A stretch of DNA of 64,000 bases, taken from Kitasatospora sp. NBC_00458 (GTDB taxonomy: Bacteria > Actinomycetota > Actinomycetes > Streptomycetales > Streptomycetaceae). This document shows, in pieces, positions 11,177-19,611 of this stretch (within the stretch, counting starts at the first letter, position 1; every line of letters starts with the position of its first letter). Position numbers and translations under genes: made by a program. The notes under the pieces were generated by a model. It did not search any database. It saw only the letters and a list, made by a program, of their open reading frames with translations, and was not told the DNA's origin. The stretch is taken from NCBI RefSeq assembly GCF_036013975.1, contig NZ_CP107904.1, positions 3,177,501-3,241,500 on the forward strand. The letters are read 5' to 3'.

Positions 11177-11556
11177 GACTGAGGCCTCCCGTTCGCTCGA
11201 CCGTTCGCTCGACGCACTGGGTGTTCCCCCCTGCTGACGGTGCCGCGGTGTGCCGGCGGCTGGTCCGGCCCGGCCGCCGGTGCGCGCCCCGCCGGGCGGA
11301 ACCGGCTCTGCCTGGACGCGAGTTGGCGCTGCGTCACCCTACCGCCCGGTTCGTTCCCGCTCCCGCGGAAAGCGCCAGTAGGATCGGCCCCTGCGCAAGG
11401 CGGCGGGGGCGGACGGCGCTCCTCCCCCGGGTGCCTGCGGTCGGCGGAGCGGGCGCGGCGCCAGACGGGGCGTCCTCACCCGTACGGATCCAGTTGCGTG
11501 AGGGCTGATGCCGTGGTGGTCGAGCTGGGCGTTCGTGGTCGTGGGGCGGGACCCGC
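11177..11556. promoter_or_regulatory. Divergent eccD/eccC promoter region
   Basis: A 380-nt gap without a credible gene that must hold the promoters of both secretion operons. CCGTTCGCTCGA occurs twice in tandem at 11189-11200 and 11201-11212, just upstream of the eccD ribosome-binding site. The spacing of 12 bp suits a protein binding on one helical face. No hairpin terminator was seen. Confidence 0.5.
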
Positions 11557-14500
11557 ATGGGTGTGATCACGGTCAAGCGGCCGCCCCGGGCCTACCCGCC
11601 GAGGGTGCCGGACGAGCCGGTGGAGCTGGCCGCCCCGCCCGAACTGCCCCGGTCGGGCGGCGAGGACTGGGTGATGAGCGTCCTTCCGATGCTCGGGATG
11701 GGCGGTTCGGCGGTCTTCTTCTTCGCGCCGGGCGCGCAGGCGCCGATGCGGATCATGGGCGGTCTGATGATCGTCTCGACGGTCGGCATGGTGCTCGCCC
11801 AGATCGTCCGGACCCGCAGGGGCGGCTCCACCGCCACCGCGGACGAGCGCCGCGACTACCTCAAGTACCTGCAGCAGCTGCGCCGCCAGGTCCGCCGGAC
11901 CGCCGAACGCCAGCGCGGCGCACAGCTGTTCCTCAACCCGGCGCCCGACCAGCTCTGGTCGATCGTGGCGGACGGCCGGCGGCTCTGGGAACGGCGCACC
12001 GGCGACCCCGACTTCGCGCAGGTCCGGGTCGGGCGGGGGCCGGTGCAGCTGGCCACCCCGCTGGTCGCGCCGCAGACCGCGCCGTCGGACGAGCTGGAGC
12101 CGCTCTCGGCGGCCGCGATGCAGACCTTCCTGAGGGCCCACGGCATCCTGCAGGACCTGCCGTTGGCGGTCTCGCTGCGCGCCTTCTACCACATCACGGT
12201 GTGCGGGGACCCGGACACCGTGTACGGCACCGTGCGGGCGATGGTCGCCCAGTTGACGACGCTCCACTCCCCGGACGACCTGCTGGTGACGGTGGCCGCG
12301 GCGCCGGGCGCGGTGGACGAGTGGGAGTGGACCAAGTGGCTCCCGCACACCCAGCACCGCAAGGAGAGCGACGGCGCCGGACCGCGCCGGCTGATCTCGA
12401 CCGGCCTCGGCGCGCTGGAGGACCTGCTGCGGGACGAACTGGCCGGCCGCCAGCGGTTCACCCGGGACGCCGTGCCGTCCCCGGACCAGCCGCACATCGT
12501 CGTCGTGATGGACGGCGCGTCGGTGCCGCCGGACTCGGTGCTGGCCGGCCCGGAGGGCGTGCACGGGGTGACGATCGTCGAGGTGGTCCCGGGCGATCTG
12601 GACGAGCCGAGCGGGCACCTGATCATGACGGTCTCGCCGGACGCCCTGGTGCTCCGCGCCGCGTCGGGCGTGACGTACGAGGGCGTCCCGGACGTCCTGT
12701 CGGTCTGGCAATCGGAGGCGCTGGCACGCCAGTTGGCCCCGTACCGGGCGTCCGCCGGGGACGACGACGAACCGCTGCTGTCCAACCTGGACTTCACCGA
12801 CCTGATGAACTCGGGCGACCCGGGCTCCTTCGACGCGGCCCGCAGCTGGCGGCAGCGGGCGCAGCACGAGCGGCTGCGGGTGCCGATCGGGGTCGGGGCC
12901 GGGGGCGAGCACGTCCACCTGGACCTCAAGGAGGCCGCGCAGGAGGGCATGGGCCCGCACGGCCTGTGCGTCGGCGCGACCGGCTCCGGCAAGTCGGAGC
13001 TGCTCCGGACCCTGGTGCTGGCGCTGGCGATGACGCACACCTCGGAGACGCTGAACTTCGTGCTCGCCGACTTCAAGGGCGGGGCGACGTTCGCCGGCAT
13101 GGCGGACATGCCGCACACCTCCGCGGTGATCACCAACCTGGAGGGGCAGCTCCCCCTGGTCGACCGCATGCGGGACGCGATCGAGGGCGAGCTCAACCGC
13201 CGCCAGGAGCTGCTGCACCGGGCGGGCAACTACGCCAACATCCACGAGTACGAGCGGGCCCGGGCGGCCGGCGTGGCGCTGGACCCGCTGCCCTCACTGG
13301 TGCTGATCATCGACGAGTTCTCCGAACTCCTCACCGCCAAGCCCGACTTCATCGACATGTTCATCCAGATCGGGAGGATCGGGCGGTCGCTGGGGGTGCA
13401 CCTGCTGCTGGCCTCGCAGCGCCTGGAGGAGGGCAAGCTGCGCGGCCTGGACACCTACCTCTCGTACCGGATCGGCCTGCGCACCTTCTCGGCGGCCGAG
13501 TCGCGGGCGGCGATCGGCGTGCCGGACGCGTACCACCTGCCGCCGGTGCCGGGCGTCGGCTACCTGAAGTTCGGCACCGACGTGATGGAGCGGTTCAAGG
13601 CCGCGTACGTGTCGGGGCCGTACCGGGCACCCGGGCAGCAGCGGTCGACGGGCGGACGGCTGGTGACGGCGCGGCCGGTGCTGTTCACGGCGGCCGAGGT
13701 GGCGGCGTCGGAGCCGCTCGTACAGGAGGCCGAGCCGCTCGTCGTGGAACAGGACGACGCACTCGTGGACACCGTGCTGGACGTGTTCGTGCAGCGGATG
13801 GTGGGCCAGGGTCCGGCCGCGCACCAGGTGTGGCTGCCGCCGCTGGACGCGCCGCCGAGCGTGGACCAGCTACTGCCGCCGCTCCAGGTGGTGCCGGAGC
13901 GCGGGCTGACCCCGCCCGGGTACGCGGCGCCGGGCCGGCTGGTGGTGCCGATCGGCACCGTCGACAAGCCGCGGGACCAGAAGCGCGACGTCCTCTACCA
14001 GGACTACGCGGGGGCGGCCGGGCACGGCCTGGTCGTCGGCGGCCCGCGGTCCGGGAAGTCGACGGTGATGCGCACCACGGTGGCCTCGTTCGCGCTCACC
14101 CACACCCCGCTGGAGGTGCAGTTCTACCTGCTGGACTTCGGCGGCGGCGGGCTCCGGTCGCTCCAGGACCTGCCGCACGTCGGCGGGGTGGCCGGGCGGC
14201 TGGACGCCGAGAAGGTGCGCCGGACGGTCTCCGAGGTGCACGGGGTGCTGAACCGGCGGGAGGAGCTGTTCCGGGTGACCGGGCTCGACTCGATCGCGAC
14301 CTACCGGGCCCGCCGGGCGGCCGGGCAGCTGCCGGGCGAGCGGTTCGGCGACGTCTTCCTGGTGATCGACGGCTGGAGCACCTTCAAGCAGGAGTTCGAG
14401 TCGCTGGAGCCGGTGATCGGCGACATCGCCCAGCGCGGCCTCGGCTACGGCGTCCACCTGATCGTCACCGCGAGCCGGTACGCGGAGGTGCGGCCCGCGC

Positions 14501-15504
14501 TCAAGGACCTGCTGCAGAACCGGACCGAGCTGAAGCTCGGCGACGCCATGGAGTCCGAGGTGGACCGCCGGGTGGCGCAGAACGTGCCGGCCGTCCCGGG
14601 GCGCGGGGTCACCGCGGACCGGCTGCACTTCCTCACCGGCCTGCCGCGGATCGGCCCGTCGGGCTCGGCGGACGACCTCCCGGACGGCGTGGCCGCGCTG
14701 GTCAGGGCGGTCGACGCGGCCTGGACGGGCCCGCGCGCACCGGGCGTGCGGATGCTGCCGGCGGTGCTGGACGGCCACTCGCTGCCGAAGGGCTTCGAGC
14801 ACCCCCACCGGGGCGTCGCGTTCGGCATCGACGAGGCGGAGCTGGCGCCGGCCTTCGTCAACTTCGAGACCGACCCGCTGTTCATCGTCTTCGGCGACAC
14901 CGAGTCCGGGAAGTCGTCGCTGCTGCGGATGCTGGTCAAGCAGATCACCGAGCGGTACACCCCGGACCAGGCCGGCATCGTGGTGGGCGACTACCGGCGC
15001 GCGCTGCTCGGCACCGTGCCGCCGGACTACCTGGTGGAGTACGCGGCCGCGCAGCCGGCCATGACCGCGGTGGTCGAGATGCTGCGCGGGGCGTGCGCCC
15101 GCCGCCTGCCCGGCCCGGACGTGACCCCCGAGCAGCTGCGCAACCGCAGCTGGTACACCGGCAAGGACATGTTCCTGGTCGTGGACGACTACGAGCTGGT
15201 GGCGACCGCCTCCGGCAACCCGCTGGCCGTGCTGGCCGAGTTCCTGCCGTTCGCCCGCGACATCGGCCTGCGGGTGATCGTCGCGCGGAGCGCGGGCGGG
15301 GCCGGGCGGTCGCTGTACGAGCCCTTCATGCAGCGGATGCGCGAACTGGGCGGCCAGGGCGTGCTGCTCTCCGGGAACCGGGACGAGGGCGCGCTGCTGG
15401 GCACGGTCAAGCCGCAGGCGCTGCCGCCGGGCCGCGGGGTGTTCGTCTCCCGCCGGGTGACCGGCGGGCAGACGGTGCAGACGGGCTGGCTGCCGGCGCC
15501 GTGA
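11557..15504 (+). CDS. eccC: Type VII secretion ATPase EccC (FtsK/SpoIIIE family)
   Basis: EccC recruits substrates by the C-terminal signal of WXG100 pairs and powers secretion. At 1315 residues it is the single-chain form. Two membrane segments lie at about 40-85, followed by three FtsK/SpoIIIE ATPase domains with intact Walker A motifs: GATGSGKS (473-480), GGPRSGKS (828-835) and GDTESGKS (1113-1120). Walker B-like stretches include SLVLIIDEF in domain 1 and DVFLVIDGW in domain 2. Domain 1 also has ADFKGGATF, typical of the linked substrate-binding core. The ATG at 11557 follows a GGGGCGGGA tract. It is divergent from eccD and followed by tandem repeats and a terminator. Confidence 0.95.
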   Translation: MGVITVKRPPRAYPPRVPDEPVELAAPPELPRSGGEDWVMSVLPMLGMGGSAVFFFAPGAQAPMRIMGGLMIVSTVGMVLAQIVRTRRGGSTATADERRDYLKYLQQLRRQVRRTAERQRGAQLFLNPAPDQLWSIVADGRRLWERRTGDPDFAQVRVGRGPVQLATPLVAPQTAPSDELEPLSAAAMQTFLRAHGILQDLPLAVSLRAFYHITVCGDPDTVYGTVRAMVAQLTTLHSPDDLLVTVAAAPGAVDEWEWTKWLPHTQHRKESDGAGPRRLISTGLGALEDLLRDELAGRQRFTRDAVPSPDQPHIVVVMDGASVPPDSVLAGPEGVHGVTIVEVVPGDLDEPSGHLIMTVSPDALVLRAASGVTYEGVPDVLSVWQSEALARQLAPYRASAGDDDEPLLSNLDFTDLMNSGDPGSFDAARSWRQRAQHERLRVPIGVGAGGEHVHLDLKEAAQEGMGPHGLCVGATGSGKSELLRTLVLALAMTHTSETLNFVLADFKGGATFAGMADMPHTSAVITNLEGQLPLVDRMRDAIEGELNRRQELLHRAGNYANIHEYERARAAGVALDPLPSLVLIIDEFSELLTAKPDFIDMFIQIGRIGRSLGVHLLLASQRLEEGKLRGLDTYLSYRIGLRTFSAAESRAAIGVPDAYHLPPVPGVGYLKFGTDVMERFKAAYVSGPYRAPGQQRSTGGRLVTARPVLFTAAEVAASEPLVQEAEPLVVEQDDALVDTVLDVFVQRMVGQGPAAHQVWLPPLDAPPSVDQLLPPLQVVPERGLTPPGYAAPGRLVVPIGTVDKPRDQKRDVLYQDYAGAAGHGLVVGGPRSGKSTVMRTTVASFALTHTPLEVQFYLLDFGGGGLRSLQDLPHVGGVAGRLDAEKVRRTVSEVHGVLNRREELFRVTGLDSIATYRARRAAGQLPGERFGDVFLVIDGWSTFKQEFESLEPVIGDIAQRGLGYGVHLIVTASRYAEVRPALKDLLQNRTELKLGDAMESEVDRRVAQNVPAVPGRGVTADRLHFLTGLPRIGPSGSADDLPDGVAALVRAVDAAWTGPRAPGVRMLPAVLDGHSLPKGFEHPHRGVAFGIDEAELAPAFVNFETDPLFIVFGDTESGKSSLLRMLVKQITERYTPDQAGIVVGDYRRALLGTVPPDYLVEYAAAQPAMTAVVEMLRGACARRLPGPDVTPEQLRNRSWYTGKDMFLVVDDYELVATASGNPLAVLAEFLPFARDIGLRVIVARSAGGAGRSLYEPFMQRMRELGGQGVLLSGNRDEGALLGTVKPQALPPGRGVFVSRRVTGGQTVQTGWLPAP

Positions 15505-15505
15505 C

Positions 15506-15570
15506 GGGCCCGCGCGGATCATGCGGGCCCGTGCGGATCATGCGGGCCCGTGCGGATCATGCGGGCCGGC
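15506..15570. repeat. 19-bp tandem repeat, three copies
   Basis: The unit GGGCCCGTGCGGATCATGC (first copy with CGC for CGT) runs from 15506 to 15562 in exact 19-bp steps and begins a fourth copy. It starts one base after the eccC stop codon. There are no spacers, so it is not a CRISPR array. Confidence 0.9.
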
Positions 15571-15596
15571 CTCCGACATCGGTGACGGAGGGTGAT

Positions 15597-15631
15597 CGAA
15601 GGGGTCGGATCCTCGGGGTCCGGCCCCTTCG
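15597..15631 (+). terminator. eccC terminator hairpin
   Basis: CGAAGGGG (15597-15604) pairs with CCCCTTCG (15624-15631), and CGGA pairs with TCCG inside, linked by a T/G pair, for about 13 bp. It is 93 nt after the eccC stop. Confidence 0.8.
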
Positions 15632-16038
15632 CACGTCCCACCCACTGAAACGTTACCTAGATCTTTCCGGCCGGGGGCTGCGGTTCCCGTACCCCGCCCG
15701 GGGCGACCCGGTGGCCCGGGGCAGGCCGACCGACCTGGCCAGGGCATCGACCAACCGCCTTTGAATAAGCGCACGCAACACGCCGTTCACCTTGGATTCA
15801 GACCCGCAGTGGCGAAAGTAACAAGTCGGACATGCATAGTGATGACGATCAGTGATCATGAGATCGCATGCCTATGCCTCCACCCGCAACGGATTCCGAA
15901 GCAATTCCGCGATTGACGCGATCGATACGGCCAAGGTTCCATGGCGGCCCGGGAGCGACAGGACCAGAACCGAGCAACCAGCCAGCGGAGGCGATACCGC
16001 TCCCTCTCCAGGACCGCACAGAGCCGATCGGAAGCCTC
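15632..16038 (+). promoter_or_regulatory. AT-richer upstream region of the APC permease
   Basis: About 400 nt with clearly lower GC than the surroundings, especially 15760-15960, where TGATCA and GATCATGAGATC-like short palindromes cluster (15838-15870). I see no convincing gene. An ATG-led extension of the permease frame from 15868 exists, but it lacks membrane-protein character and is probably untranslated leader. Confidence 0.4.
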
Positions 16039-17451
16039 ATGACCGACACGCTTCGCCCGCCACGCGCCGTAGCACCCGCCACGGCGCCCGGGGGCACCCC
16101 CGCCGCCCCGCAGACGCTCAAGCGCTCGATCGGCGTCGTGGGCGGCACCCTGCTCACGCTGTCCTGCGTCACCCCGGCCTCCACGCTCTTCGTGATCGTC
16201 CCGGAGCTGTTCTCCAGCATCGGCAGCGCCACCGCGCTCGCCATCGCGATCGGCTCGGTGCTCTGCATCGCGGTCGCCTTCTGCTACTCCGAGCTCGGCA
16301 CCCTGATCCCCAGCGCCGGCGGCGAGTACGCCATGGTCGGCACCCTGGCCGGACGGCTGGCCGGCTGGCTGGTCTTCGTGCTCTCGCTGATCGTGGTGAT
16401 GATCGTCCCCTCGGTGATCGCCCTCGGCACCGCCGACTACCTTGCCCCGGTGCTCCACGTCGACAAGCCGATCGCCGGCGCCGCGGTGATGCTCGCCGCC
16501 ACCCTGGCCGGCCTGCTCGACCTGCGCGCCAACGCCTGGATCACCGGCATCTTCCTGGTCCTGGAGGTCGTCGCGGCCGGCGTCGTCTCGGTGCTCGGCT
16601 TCGCGCACGCCAACAGCGGCGCGCCCAGCATGCTGCACGGTGTCGTCACCGGCGAGGACGGCGTCACCACCACGGTGAGCATCGGCGCCGTCATCGGCGC
16701 ACTCGGCATCGCGCTCTTCATCACCCAGGGCTTCTCCACCGCCGTCTACCTCTCCGAGGAGCTGGAGAACCCCCGCCGCAACGTCTCCCGCACCGTGCTG
16801 TGGACGCTGGGCATCTCCGCCGCCGTCATCCTCGTCCCGGTCGCCGCCATCACCATGGGCGCCCCCGACCTGGCGACCCTCAGCTCCGGCGACATCTCCG
16901 GCATGGTCACCGCCTGGAGCAACTCCGCGGTCGGCACCTTCATCAGCCTCTGCGTCGCGCTGGCCATCATCAACGCCGGCATCGTCATGGTCATCCAGAA
17001 CTCCCGGGTGCTCTTCGCCTCGGCCCGTGACAAGGCCTGGCCCGACCCGGTCAACAAGGCCTTCGCCACCCTGGGCCGCTTCGGCTCCCCCTGGGTCGCC
17101 ACCCTGGCCGTCGGCCTGCCGGGCGCCGCGCTCTGCTTCGTCAAGGGCGAGCTGCTCAGCGAGATCACCGGCGTCGCCGTCACCGGGATGTACCTGCTGG
17201 TCGCCGTCGCCGCGCTGCTCTCCCGCCGTGACCGGCACAAGCACGCCGCCGCCTGGCGGATGCCGCTCTGGCCCGCCGTCCCGGTGGTCCTGATCGTCGT
17301 GCTGGTCTACATCATCACCCAGCTGGACACCGTGCCCCTGCTGTGGACCGGCGGCATCACCGCCGCCGCCACCCTCTACTGGCTGTTCTACCTGCGCCCC
17401 CGGCAGGACACCCGCTGGGTGATCAGCCTCCCCGAGGACCAGCAGGGCTGA
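16039..17451 (+). CDS. APC superfamily amino acid permease
   Basis: A 470-residue secondary transporter of the amino acid-polyamine-organocation superfamily with about twelve hydrophobic segments. The first segment contains GVVGGTLLTLSCVTPAST, the glycine-rich TM1 loop of the fold, followed by PSAGGEYAMVG, the TM2-TM3 signature. The middle segment FITQGFSTAVYLSEELENPRRNVSR is the conserved TM6-7 region. I chose ATG at 16039 (MTDTLRPPRAVAP) because the 57 codons upstream in frame are Pro/Arg-rich and not homologous-looking; a weak GGAAG precedes it. The substrate cannot be told from sequence. It interrupts the secretion locus and ends at a shared terminator. Confidence 0.85.
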   Translation: MTDTLRPPRAVAPATAPGGTPAAPQTLKRSIGVVGGTLLTLSCVTPASTLFVIVPELFSSIGSATALAIAIGSVLCIAVAFCYSELGTLIPSAGGEYAMVGTLAGRLAGWLVFVLSLIVVMIVPSVIALGTADYLAPVLHVDKPIAGAAVMLAATLAGLLDLRANAWITGIFLVLEVVAAGVVSVLGFAHANSGAPSMLHGVVTGEDGVTTTVSIGAVIGALGIALFITQGFSTAVYLSEELENPRRNVSRTVLWTLGISAAVILVPVAAITMGAPDLATLSSGDISGMVTAWSNSAVGTFISLCVALAIINAGIVMVIQNSRVLFASARDKAWPDPVNKAFATLGRFGSPWVATLAVGLPGAALCFVKGELLSEITGVAVTGMYLLVAVAALLSRRDRHKHAAAWRMPLWPAVPVVLIVVLVYIITQLDTVPLLWTGGITAAATLYWLFYLRPRQDTRWVISLPEDQQG

Positions 17452-17486
17452 TCCGGCCGGAACCGACCATCCGCCCCTCCCCCACA

Positions 17487-17526
17487 CGGCGGTGCCCCGG
17501 GCTCCCACCGGCCCGGGGCACCGCCG
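17487..17526. terminator. Bidirectional terminator after the permease
   Basis: A perfect 16-bp stem (17487-17502 with 17511-17526) with an 8-nt loop between two convergent genes, the APC permease and the 422-residue membrane protein. Confidence 0.88.
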
Positions 17527-17560
17527 TCCCACCGCGTCCGGGCCGACCCCGGCGGGGCGG

Positions 17561-18829
17561 CTACTTCTTGCGCGTCCACTGCGGGGCGAGGGCGATCACC
17601 GTCAGCTGCTCGACGGACAGCGCCGGGGTGGCCCGGGTGACCGGGGTGTGCTGGCCGCCCCGGTTGAGGGCGCTGATCACCACCCGCAGACCGTCCGAGT
17701 GCAGGGTGTCGACCGTCCACATGCCGCCCTGCTTGCGCACGATCACCCTGGCCCCGTCGGAGCGCTTCTCCACACCCCCGAACAGCGGCTCGACCCCCGT
17801 GTCCTTGCTCCAGTCCTGCACGTTGATCTCCACCAGCGACTTGCCCTTGCCGTCGTCCACCACGAAGTTGGCGAAGCCCGGCTGGCCCCCGGTCTCGGTC
17901 TGCTTCAGGCCGGCCGGCAGGAGCCGGGCGGTGATCGCCAGGATCTCGTCCTTCCCGTACTCCTTGGGGTCCTGCCCGACCGGAACCGGTACCGGGACGG
18001 CCGCGACGATCCGGTCCCAGGACTTGTCCGTGACGACCGCCTTCAGCTGCTCCGGCGTCAGCGGTGGGGTGGGCCGGGAGACCGGCGCCCCCTTCTCCTT
18101 CGGCGCGTTCCACTCGGACAGCTCGACCAGCCCGCCGTCCTTGCCCACCAGCTGGGCGTACCAGCGCTTGGTGTCGGCCCGGCGGTCGGGGTACTCGTAG
18201 CCCTGGAACAGGGTCACCGTCCCGCCGCCCGGCAGTGCGGTCGAGGTGCAGGCGTCGTACGGCACGTACTTCCTGTCCGGGCAGGTCCCCTCCTCGCGGT
18301 CCGGGTCGCCCTCCGCGACCCGGCCGAGCGAGAGGCGGATCGCGGCCTGGCCCTTGCCGTCGTCGAACACCAGCTGCGCACCCCGGGGCGCACCGTCGTC
18401 GGTCGCGCCGCCCCCGGCCTCGGTGACCCGGCCCTTCGGCAACAGGGCCTGGAGGGTGGCGAGCACCTCGTCGCCACTGATCCCCCCCTTCGCCGCGGTG
18501 GCCGAGGACGGGGTCGCGGCGCCGCCGCCGGTGCCCGAGCCGCTGCCGTCCGACGCGGTGCTCGGGGCGGTGCCGCCGGCCGCAGCCGCCAGGGGCACAG
18601 CGGCCGGGGAACCGTCGGTCCCGCCGGTGAGGTACACCGCGCCGCCGCCCACCAGGGCCAGGGCGACCGCGCCGCCCACCGCGGCGGCGGCCGAGCGGCG
18701 GCGCCAGCGCCGGCGTCCGCGGTCCAGGCCGCCCGCCGCGAGCCGGCCCAGGTCCTCGCCGCCGAAGCCCTCGCCCGTGCGGGTCATGGCCTGGAGAAGG
18801 TCGTCCTCAAGTCTGTCGTGTCCGGACAT
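17561..18829 (-). CDS. Membrane-anchored protein with duplicated extracytoplasmic domain, possible anti-sigma
   Basis: 422 residues: a short charged cytoplasmic tail (1-46), one membrane segment (47-68), a Ser/Gly/Thr linker (70-117) and two related extracytoplasmic domains. Domain A (about 118-271) and domain B (about 292-419) share EVLAT..ALLP / EILAITARLLP, LVFDDGKG / FVVDDGKG, and the end pattern RPTPPLTPEQL / RATPALSVEQL. The gene lies 144 nt downstream of an ECF sigma factor, so by position it could be its membrane-bound regulator, although no zinc anti-sigma motif (HxxxCxxC) is visible. ATG at 18827-18829. The fold is not one I recognise. Confidence 0.8.
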   Translation of the reverse strand: MSGHDRLEDDLLQAMTRTGEGFGGEDLGRLAAGGLDRGRRRWRRRSAAAAVGGAVALALVGGGAVYLTGGTDGSPAAVPLAAAAGGTAPSTASDGSGSGTGGGAATPSSATAAKGGISGDEVLATLQALLPKGRVTEAGGGATDDGAPRGAQLVFDDGKGQAAIRLSLGRVAEGDPDREEGTCPDRKYVPYDACTSTALPGGGTVTLFQGYEYPDRRADTKRWYAQLVGKDGGLVELSEWNAPKEKGAPVSRPTPPLTPEQLKAVVTDKSWDRIVAAVPVPVPVGQDPKEYGKDEILAITARLLPAGLKQTETGGQPGFANFVVDDGKGKSLVEINVQDWSKDTGVEPLFGGVEKRSDGARVIVRKQGGMWTVDTLHSDGLRVVISALNRGGQHTPVTRATPALSVEQLTVIALAPQWTRKK

Positions 18830-18973
18830 GGGTGATCACCGTTTCGGTAGGTGGCGGAGTGGCGTCGGTGCCGGGGCGCGGGTGGCCGAGGGCCCCCGGC
18901 GGGCAGTGGACGGTGGGCGGTGGGCGGTGGGCGGTGCAGGGTGCCGCGCGCGGTCAGCGGGGCCGGAGGCCGC

Positions 18974-19516
18974 TCAGCGGGCGGCCAGCTCGGGAAGCGA
19001 GTCGCCGAGCTGCGAGCGCAGCCTCTCCAGTGCACGGGTGGTACGGGTGCGGACCGCCCCCGAGGACACCCTCAGCACCTCGGCGGTCTCCTCCACGCTG
19101 CGGTCCTCCCAGTAGCGCAGCACCAGCACCGCCCGGTCCTTCGCCGACAGCCCGTCGAGCGCGTCGAGCATGGTCAGCCGCAGTGCGCGGTCCGCCTCCC
19201 GGCCCTCCGGCTCGGGCAGCTCCCCCGTGGGCCGCTCACCGCTCGAACGGCGGCGCTGCTGGGCGAGGAACGTGCGCACCATGACGGTGTGGACGTAGGC
19301 GCCGGGGTTGTCGACCCGGTGCCGTCCGCCGCTCCAGCCGCGGCGGCGCCACAGCACGTACATCCGGCCGAGGGCCTCCTGGACGAGGTCCTCGGCGTAG
19401 TGGGTGTCGCCGCTGGTGAGCAGGCACGCCGAGCGGTACAGCCGCCCGGTGTGGCCGGCCACGAGTTCCAGGAACTCCCCGTCCCTGACCTCGCGTGTGC
19501 CCCCGGTCCGCCCCAT
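18974..19516 (-). CDS. RNA polymerase sigma factor, ECF (SigE-like) family
   Basis: A 180-residue ECF sigma factor. Region 2 covers about 10-75 (GRLYRSACLLTSGDTHYAEDLVQEALGR), and region 4 about 115-170 with the helix-turn-helix SVEETAEVLRVSSGAVRTRT. There is no extra C-terminal domain. The ATG at 19514-19516 has no strong ribosome-binding site. It follows the mycosin gene by 95 nt and precedes the duplicated-domain membrane protein, which may regulate it. Its position inside the type VII secretion locus suggests, but does not prove, that it controls part of that locus. Confidence 0.9.
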   Translation of the reverse strand: MGRTGGTREVRDGEFLELVAGHTGRLYRSACLLTSGDTHYAEDLVQEALGRMYVLWRRRGWSGGRHRVDNPGAYVHTVMVRTFLAQQRRRSSGERPTGELPEPEGREADRALRLTMLDALDGLSAKDRAVLVLRYWEDRSVEETAEVLRVSSGAVRTRTTRALERLRSQLGDSLPELAAR

Positions 19517-19611
19517 CCGTGGTGCCCTCCCCCGATGCGATACCCCGACACCATGAGGATGCGGTGAGCGGCCCCGGATGTTACAGCCGGGCCGGAAGAG
19601 ATTTTCGAGGA

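Noticed and set aside
15506..15570. Possible CRISPR array
   Set aside because: Units are contiguous 19-mers with no spacers and no cas genes nearby.
15868..16038. N-terminal extension of the APC permease
   Set aside because: 57 codons rich in Pro/Arg without a ribosome-binding site; the ATG at 16039 starts a normal permease.
18902..18935. GGTGGGC repeats between the sigma factor and the membrane protein
   Set aside because: Short low-complexity tract of three or four units; no structure or site could be argued.
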